Assembly (NCBI GenBank): GCA_017626405.1
Contig: JAGAIS010000001.1
Span: 422,885 to 486,884, forward strand
Direction of reading: 5' to 3'
Length of the DNA: 64,000 nt
Origin: Bacilli bacterium
GTDB taxonomy: Bacteria; Bacillota_I; Bacilli_A; RF39; UBA660
The position numbers and the translations under genes are program-made. Under the pieces are notes generated by a model. That model saw nothing but the letters and a program-made list of their open reading frames with translations. It was not told where the DNA came from and did no database searches. Below are positions 59,209 to 64,000 of the stretch, piece by piece; positions within the stretch are counted from its first letter, which is position 1; the number at the start of each line of letters is the position of its first letter.

Positions 59209-59727
59209 ATGAAATTATTTACTTATCTCTATATTTTTCTATTTGTAGTAGGAGTAATTACGTTAATAATCTATTATATATTGGATAATAAGCTTAAGAT
59301 GGAACAGGAAACTAAAGTATTAGATGCATTAATTCCCAAAGTTAAGAATTCCCTAATAGAATATTTAAATATATATTACAAATATATAAAAAAGAATAAG
59401 AAGTATTTAAGTGACGACTTCTTTAATAATATTACAGATAAGTATAATAGAATAAAGGAAAAAGAACTGATTGCCGATGTTATATTGGAATATCGAAGTC
59501 TTGAAGATGAATTAGAAAAATTTATTATTATCTTGGAAGATTCCAATAAATTAAAGAGTGAATCTTTAAGTGAAATAGATGAATATAAAAAAGACTTTGA
59601 AATAGTAAAAAAAGAATATAATGAAAATGTATTAATTATGAATAAATATAATAATATTTTTACTTCTTTCTTTATATCAAAGATTTATAAATTTAAAGAT
59701 TATCCTTATTTTATTTCCAAATATTAA
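59209..59727 (+). CDS. LemA-like membrane-anchored helical protein
   Basis: The 172-residue protein has one N-terminal membrane helix (about 4-24) and then a long, mostly helical ectodomain. The C-terminal 'YNENVLIMNKYNNIFTSFFISKIYKFKDYPYF' region (cut into its parts YNENV, YN.I and F.DYP.F) follows the LemA pattern of paired Tyr-Asn and a final 'F'. LemA proteins have N-out topology and unknown function. The ATG at 59209 follows AGGTGAT. A bidirectional terminator follows. Confidence 0.6.
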   Translation: MKLFTYLYIFLFVVGVITLIIYYILDNKLKMEQETKVLDALIPKVKNSLIEYLNIYYKYIKKNKKYLSDDFFNNITDKYNRIKEKELIADVILEYRSLEDELEKFIIILEDSNKLKSESLSEIDEYKKDFEIVKKEYNENVLIMNKYNNIFTSFFISKIYKFKDYPYFISKY

Positions 59728-59756
59728 AAAGAGTGTTATTTAACACTCTTTTCTAA
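59728..59756. terminator. Bidirectional terminator between the LemA-like gene and gatD
   Basis: AAAGAGTGTT-ATTT-AACACTCTTT, with A and T runs on the two sides, between convergent genes. Confidence 0.8.
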
Positions 59757-60446
59757 TTTAAACATTTTTAAGTATTCATTGTAAGCCTGATATTCAGGAG
59801 TATCAGTTATTTCCTTGTATGGATATTTTTTTTCATCAAAGAAATCTTTAATAATTTTATCCAATAGTTTAGGATTTCTAATTAGAAGGGGACCAATACT
59901 AGAAGTACCATAGAAGTTATTTATATGAAGTCCTTCATATTTAGATTTTTGGTTATCGGCATTACCACTTATTACTTCAAATAGATGATTCTCGTTTATA
60001 TCGTTAATTATTGATCTATTTTGAAATGCTATAATAGGTCCATCTACCAAATAGGTCTTATATACTTGTTCGCCGACAATTCGATTTCTAACTGTCTTGG
60101 ATTTAAAATTGAAGATATCTAATGCTTCGCGTCCATTAATTGATGTACCAAATAGACTTAGAGCATTACCGGTTGCTATAATAAATTTTTTCTTAATTAC
60201 TTTTTTTAACTCAGTTTTATATCTCAATATATCTGCGCGAGCTATTTCTAAAGAGTTCTCTGTACCACATCCAATATAGATGAAGTCGTATTTGTTGAAA
60301 TCAATCTTGCTTGATTTACTTACATTGTCGACCATTACCTTGGCACCTTGTCTCTTTAATGCTTCACTTAATGCTAAGACATTTCCGCGTTCTCCATAGA
60401 GGTTCATTAAATCATAATATAAATGAGCAATTCTAATTAGTTTCAT
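59736..60446 (-). CDS. gatD: GatD-like glutaminase subunit with lost catalytic residues
   Basis: The 236-residue protein is the GatD partner of MurT by order, length and fold: 'IAHLYYDLMNLYGERGNV' start, 'DFIYIGCGTEN', 'GLHINNFYGTS...GPLLIRNP'. In active GatD a Cys in 'CGGYQ' attacks glutamine and a His in 'HGP' completes the site. Here the first reads ATGNALSLFG (Thr92) and the second SSIGP (Ile184), so both catalytic residues are missing. Arg in KTVRNRIVG, which binds substrate, remains. The ATG at 60446 follows GGAGGAAAAAC. It overlaps murT by 14 bases. Confidence 0.85.
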   Translation of the reverse strand: MKLIRIAHLYYDLMNLYGERGNVLALSEALKRQGAKVMVDNVSKSSKIDFNKYDFIYIGCGTENSLEIARADILRYKTELKKVIKKKFIIATGNALSLFGTSINGREALDIFNFKSKTVRNRIVGEQVYKTYLVDGPIIAFQNRSIINDINENHLFEVISGNADNQKSKYEGLHINNFYGTSSIGPLLIRNPKLLDKIIKDFFDEKKYPYKEITDTPEYQAYNEYLKMFKLEKSVK

Positions 60447-61866
60447 GTTTTTCCTCCTCATTTAATAATTTTTTTAATAAACCAGTCATATCGAAACATA
60501 CCATTGTAAATATTTTACCTTTACTTTTTTTCTTTACGAGTGGTATTAAATGATTTAAATCATCAGTTAAAATTATTTTATCAGATTGAATATTAGCATA
60601 TTTTAATCTCACATATACATCGTATCTAAATCTTCCAATACAGAATATTTTATCGATACTTTTATCATTTAATATTTCGAAGTCTACATCATATAACCAT
60701 GAGATATCATTGAAACTGTATCTTCTCGATACATTGTCGAATCCGAGAATGACAGTTTTAGTTCCATTAGTCTTCTTTATATAATTTAGAGATTGCAAAT
60801 AGGAAAGTGCATTTTCATTTTTCGATTCGATCATTTCAACTTTTCTCTTACCTAAATAGTACTGTTTCATTCTCTTTGATTCCATAATATATTTATTTAA
60901 ATAATCTTGAATATTCTTAGTAGTTAATCCAATTTCACTGCAGATAGCAAATGTTGCTAGAGTATAGTAACAGCAAAAGAAGACATCTTTATTCAAGTGA
61001 ACTATAGATTTATTAATCGTCATAAAGTTTTTTTCTAAATTGATATCTTTAGCTTCATAATCGACATTGCCTCGTTTAAATTCACATTTAGGACATTTAT
61101 AGGAACCTATATGACCATAATGATAGTAATTGTATTTTAACTTAGTATGACATAGAGGACAGTAAGCTGCATCAAATGTATAACTCATTGGTATTTTATA
61201 AGAATCATTAGTCTTAGCTATACCATAAGTAATTACTTCTCCCTTATTCATATATTTTAGTCGATTGACGATTGGATCATCGGCATTGATAATGAGTTTA
61301 GTATTAGAATCAATAGAATCGGCAATTTTATTGAATATGATATCAGCATCTCCATTTCTCGCTGGTTGGTCGCGCGTAACATTGGTAATAACTAAGTGAG
61401 TAGGTTTTACTTTATTAAATATACTTTTAATGTAGGATTCATCTAATTCCAATAATAATACATCAGCATCAATTTTTTTAGAGAACGCTTTTGTATTATT
61501 TAGTATTAGGGTTGTTGCTGCATTGTATACGTTGGAACCATTTTTATTCCATACAACTTTATAGCCATTACCAGTTAGAACATGCGCTATTAGTGCAGTA
61601 GTTGAGCCTTTTCCTGAAGAACCAGTTACACCAATAACAATTTTAGGATAATGTAATCGATCTAGAATATCTTTATTATAGATCGTTGCATAATAACCGG
61701 GAGTAACTGTTGCATCTTCCTTAAATACTGGTTTTAATATATAACATCCAAAAGTAAAAACTTTGTTAATTATGATAGTAAATGTATCATTTTTTAGTAA
61801 AGGTTTACTTATTCTGCATAAAAATCTAACGATGCTAATAATTATATTATAAAGGATTTTTTTCAT
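60433..61866 (-). CDS. murT: Lipid II isoglutaminyl synthase, MurT subunit
   Basis: The 477-residue protein is a Mur-ligase-like enzyme with ATP-binding 'GVTGSSGKGSTTALIA', 'LELDESYIK', 'VTNVTRDQPARNGD' and a MurT-type zinc finger (CPLCHTKL ... CPKC, about residues 243-265). MurT activates the D-glutamate of lipid II and uses ammonia from GatD to amidate it. The motifs look intact. The ATG at 61866 follows GGGTGAT. The pair murT-gatD is in the normal order; the partner GatD, however, lacks its catalytic Cys and His. Confidence 0.92.
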   Translation of the reverse strand: MKKILYNIIISIVRFLCRISKPLLKNDTFTIIINKVFTFGCYILKPVFKEDATVTPGYYATIYNKDILDRLHYPKIVIGVTGSSGKGSTTALIAHVLTGNGYKVVWNKNGSNVYNAATTLILNNTKAFSKKIDADVLLLELDESYIKSIFNKVKPTHLVITNVTRDQPARNGDADIIFNKIADSIDSNTKLIINADDPIVNRLKYMNKGEVITYGIAKTNDSYKIPMSYTFDAAYCPLCHTKLKYNYYHYGHIGSYKCPKCEFKRGNVDYEAKDINLEKNFMTINKSIVHLNKDVFFCCYYTLATFAICSEIGLTTKNIQDYLNKYIMESKRMKQYYLGKRKVEMIESKNENALSYLQSLNYIKKTNGTKTVILGFDNVSRRYSFNDISWLYDVDFEILNDKSIDKIFCIGRFRYDVYVRLKYANIQSDKIILTDDLNHLIPLVKKKSKGKIFTMVCFDMTGLLKKLLNEEEKHETN

Positions 61867-61971
61867 GATAATCACCCAGTAAAATTATACCACAAATAGT
61901 TTATTTTTAATCATAAATTGACAAAGAATACTATAACTAGTAAAATATTTGCGATGGAAAGGTGTGAGAGT

Positions 61972-62673
61972 ATGATTATTAAATCTTATAAAGTTAGTGA
62001 ACAACCTAAAATAAAGCACAAAATATCGGAGAATGAATTATATAAGCAATATTTAACGGAAAGCAGAGATTCTCTAAAGATAATGAAAATGCAAAGTCAG
62101 GCATATAAGGAATTGCTCATATTTCATGACTATAGATTATATCGTGAATATTTAGTTGATTTGAGTAAATTAATGGGCGATGATTCAATTATTAATACTC
62201 CATTAGAAGTATATAGTTATTTAGGTCATGTTAGAGGGGTTTTGCAATCTATTCAAGCAGGACAAATGAGTTTTGATTCTCTAGCACCTAAATTAGATCT
62301 TGATTCTCTATTGAAATCTTTAAAAGTTTTCTATTCAGAATTAACTTCTATTGATTCACTTGATTTAACTCATGTTACATCACAGGATATTGTATATGGA
62401 GGTAAAGTGGAAATATTCAATCCGGAACATATTAAAATAGTTAAATGCGATAAAAGAAAGAATATCGGACATATAAATAGAGAAATAATCAAAGGTATTT
62501 TTGGACTTGATAGTATTTCTAAATGTGATGCCGATATAAAAGATATATTAGAGAGTACTATAGTTGGAGAAATTGGAGCGGATATCTTATTGAGTGAGAT
62601 ATCTAAATTAGAAAGCAAGAGAAGAGGGAAGGCTAAATATTTAAAACATATTAATAGTAGTTATATAAAATGA
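61972..62673 (+). CDS. Hypothetical helical protein paired with a kinase-like gene
   Basis: I do not recognise this 233-residue protein. It is soluble and mainly helical ('RDSLKIMKMQSQAYKELLIFHDYRLYREYL' parts), with a basic C terminus. AAAGGTGTGAG precedes the ATG at 61972. The next gene overlaps by four bases (ATGA), so they are co-translated and probably work together. Confidence 0.65.
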   Translation: MIIKSYKVSEQPKIKHKISENELYKQYLTESRDSLKIMKMQSQAYKELLIFHDYRLYREYLVDLSKLMGDDSIINTPLEVYSYLGHVRGVLQSIQAGQMSFDSLAPKLDLDSLLKSLKVFYSELTSIDSLDLTHVTSQDIVYGGKVEIFNPEHIKIVKCDKRKNIGHINREIIKGIFGLDSISKCDADIKDILESTIVGEIGADILLSEISKLESKRRGKAKYLKHINSSYIK

Positions 62674-63407
62674 GAACTAGGCAAGTAGATAGTGTATTAG
62701 ATTTAATTAAAGGATCTTGTTTTATTGGGGCTGGAACAACGGGATTCTGTTTTTTGCTTCCAAATGAGAAAGTAGTAAAAATATATTATGATTCATATAG
62801 AACGAGACTTCTTTTTTCTAGATATGGGAGTAAGCTAATGGATTTTTTTAAATACATTGGCTCTTTTAGTGATGAAAACTTTTATGGACCTACGGAAGTT
62901 TTACTTAAAAAGGATAAAATTATTGGCTATATTATGGATTTATCTTATGGCAAGACAATTAGACATATGAGTGGAAATATTGCTATTGACGATATTGAAA
63001 GAATGGTGGATATCTTAATTAAAAATGTTAAAGAAGTATCTAGAAGAAACTTGCGTATAGCTGATACGCATCAGAAAAATATTATGTATAGCTATATATT
63101 TAGAATTATTGATTTAGATGACTGTTATTATTGCCGCAATTATTCTTATGAAAAGTTAGTTCAATATAATATGGAAAGCTTATTATTTGTCATTACAAAA
63201 GCTCTATTTAAAGTTAGAGACTCTAATGATGTTTATTTTAAAAATTCAAAACTTGATGATTTATATAAAAAGTCTGTCTATCAAAATTATGAAGAGTATT
63301 TTGAGTTCTTGGAATATTTGCGCAACTATGGAACAGATTTAGCTGATTTAAGACTTGAGGGGGTTCATTATTCACTAAAACATGAGGATTATTATTCGAA
63401 GTTTTAA
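62670..63407 (+). CDS. Protein-kinase-fold-like protein
   Basis: The 245-residue protein has kinase-like marks in the right order: a Gly-rich loop (FIGAGTTGFCF, about residue 19), a Lys in 'VVKIYYD' (about 36), a catalytic-loop-like 'IADTHQKNIMYS' (Asp and Asn kept, about 130-138) and a metal-site-like 'IIDLDDC' (about 148). It lacks the usual HRD and is short for a Ser/Thr kinase, so it may be an aminoglycoside- or CotH/YrzF-type atypical kinase. It sits just upstream of ftsA, separated by about 60 bases with its own promoter-like TATAAT. Confidence 0.6.
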   Translation: MRTRQVDSVLDLIKGSCFIGAGTTGFCFLLPNEKVVKIYYDSYRTRLLFSRYGSKLMDFFKYIGSFSDENFYGPTEVLLKKDKIIGYIMDLSYGKTIRHMSGNIAIDDIERMVDILIKNVKEVSRRNLRIADTHQKNIMYSYIFRIIDLDDCYYCRNYSYEKLVQYNMESLLFVITKALFKVRDSNDVYFKNSKLDDLYKKSVYQNYEEYFEFLEYLRNYGTDLADLRLEGVHYSLKHEDYYSKF

Positions 63408-63468
63408 CATTATTCTTCTCATTTTTTAACTTTTATTGTATAATTAGGTTAATAGTAGGTGATGAAGC

Positions 63469-64000
63469 TTGAAGGTATTAGCTAGTATTGATATTGGTAG
63501 TGAAACTATAAAGATGGTTGTTGCCGAAATATTAGGTGATGAATTTAACTGTCTATGTGCTTTAGAAGAGGAATCTAGAGGAATAACTAATGGTTTAATT
63601 ATGGAACCTGACGAAACTGTTTATGCAATAAAGAAACTATTGAAGAGAGTTCAAGATGATCTTGGTTTTAAGATTACTAAGGTAATTGTCAATATTCCGG
63701 AGGAAGAGGCAAATTTTAAAATTGGCAATTCTAGTGTCAAGATCACCTCGGAAGATAAGGAAATAGTATCGACCGATATAATTCATGCTCTGCAAGCAAG
63801 TGTAAAGGGAAATATAGATAATCATTTTGATTTAGTGACAGTAATACCTATTATGTTTAAAGTTGATGATACAAAGACGAGATTTCCTAAGGGAATGAGA
63901 GGAGATTCACTTTCAGTTAAATCTGTCGTCGTAAGTGCTCCAAAAAAAGACATCTATTTAGTTGCTAAAATTATGGAAAAGTGCGGACTTGAAGTAATCG
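63469..64000 (+). CDS. ftsA: Cell division protein FtsA, N-terminal part (runs off the window)
   Basis: The frame starts with TTG at 63469 after AGGTGATGA and stays open to the last base. It begins 'LASIDIGSETIKMVVAEI', the actin-fold phosphate-1 motif of FtsA. The SHS2-like region follows, with 'ESRGITNGLI', 'VNIPEEEANF' and 'DLVTVIPIMF'. FtsA tethers FtsZ to the membrane at the division site. The 177 codons present cover less than half of the protein (usually about 420 residues); ftsZ would be expected just outside the window. Confidence 0.9.
   Translation, partial: MKVLASIDIGSETIKMVVAEILGDEFNCLCALEEESRGITNGLIMEPDETVYAIKKLLKRVQDDLGFKITKVIVNIPEEEANFKIGNSSVKITSEDKEIVSTDIIHALQASVKGNIDNHFDLVTVIPIMFKVDDTKTRFPKGMRGDSLSVKSVVVSAPKKDIYLVAKIMEKCGLEVI

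Noticed and set aside
1-64000. Use of UGA as Trp codon (Mollicute code 4)
   Set aside because: Conserved Trp positions in ileS, leuS and tyrS use TGG, and TGA ends genes where families end; standard code fits.

Overview
The window looks like chromosome from an uncultured, very AT-rich member of the Bacilli, close to the Mollicutes/RF39-type gut lineages. This rests on DnaB/DnaI-type primosome genes, whiA and clpP side by side, T-box leaders in front of ileS, leuS and tyrS, a MurT/GatD pair, RNase J, WhiA and small spore-coat genes (CotE, CotZ, Cse60), all read with the standard bacterial code. Most genes lie on the + strand; clpP, rpsD, a coat-like repeat protein, an EIIB-like protein and murT-gatD lie on the - strand. 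Compact U-tracted hairpins, many overlapping stop codons, separate the units. I see no CRISPR array, insertion sequence or rRNA.

Layout. 1-3.5 kb: two neighbouring cell-surface proteins with cadherin-like repeats, and the wreck of a third. 3.5-7.6 kb: tRNA-Gln(CUG), an HD-domain protein, a decayed DUF5662 gene, small membrane proteins, and a receiver protein with a degenerate HD-GYP domain. 7.6-12.5 kb: a TasA/SipW-like fibre locus with two TasA-like proteins, a SipW-type signal peptidase, a DUF5305-like protein and a third protein with a SipW-type leader. 12.6-16.8 kb: yvcK remnant, whiA, clpP, a uridine-kinase-like gene, gap. 16.9-23.7 kb: a large surface protein with cohesin/dockerin-like parts, T-box and ileS, two unknown genes. 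23.7-30.2 kb: rpsD with a pseudoknotted S4 leader, then an accessory-looking stretch with a candidate type I toxin-antitoxin locus, a GT39-type membrane glycosyltransferase, and a secreted protein with an ABC transporter. 30.2-36 kb: a GH31-family protein with changed catalytic residues, and a T-box, small membrane protein and leuS unit in which LeuRS carries an inserted Nudix domain. 36-42 kb: DUF3419-like protein, cotE, RNase J-like protein, dnaB-dnaI. 42-46.4 kb: a surface protein and a Tad/Flp-like pilus gene set. 46.5-53.3 kb: cse60, SpoVB/MurJ-type flippase, coat-like repeat protein, trmB, lipoprotein, and an envelope/stress-like operon (DUF948, YtxH). 53.4-64 kb: T-box and tyrS, a diguanylate cyclase, EIIB-like protein, RDD protein overlapping yidD, cotZ, LemA-like protein, gatD-murT, a kinase-like pair, and the start of ftsA.

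Two themes run through the window. Several enzymes keep their fold but have lost catalytic residues: HD-GYP, GH31, RNase J, GatD and EIIB. Much of the coding capacity is also given to surface display: cadherin-like repeats on Thr-rich stalks, TasA-like fibres and pilin-like proteins. The most unusual single items are the LeuRS-Nudix fusion, the symmetric two-RNA toxin-like locus, the SipW/TasA locus, the very short tyrS T-box and the GatD homologue without its glutaminase residues.
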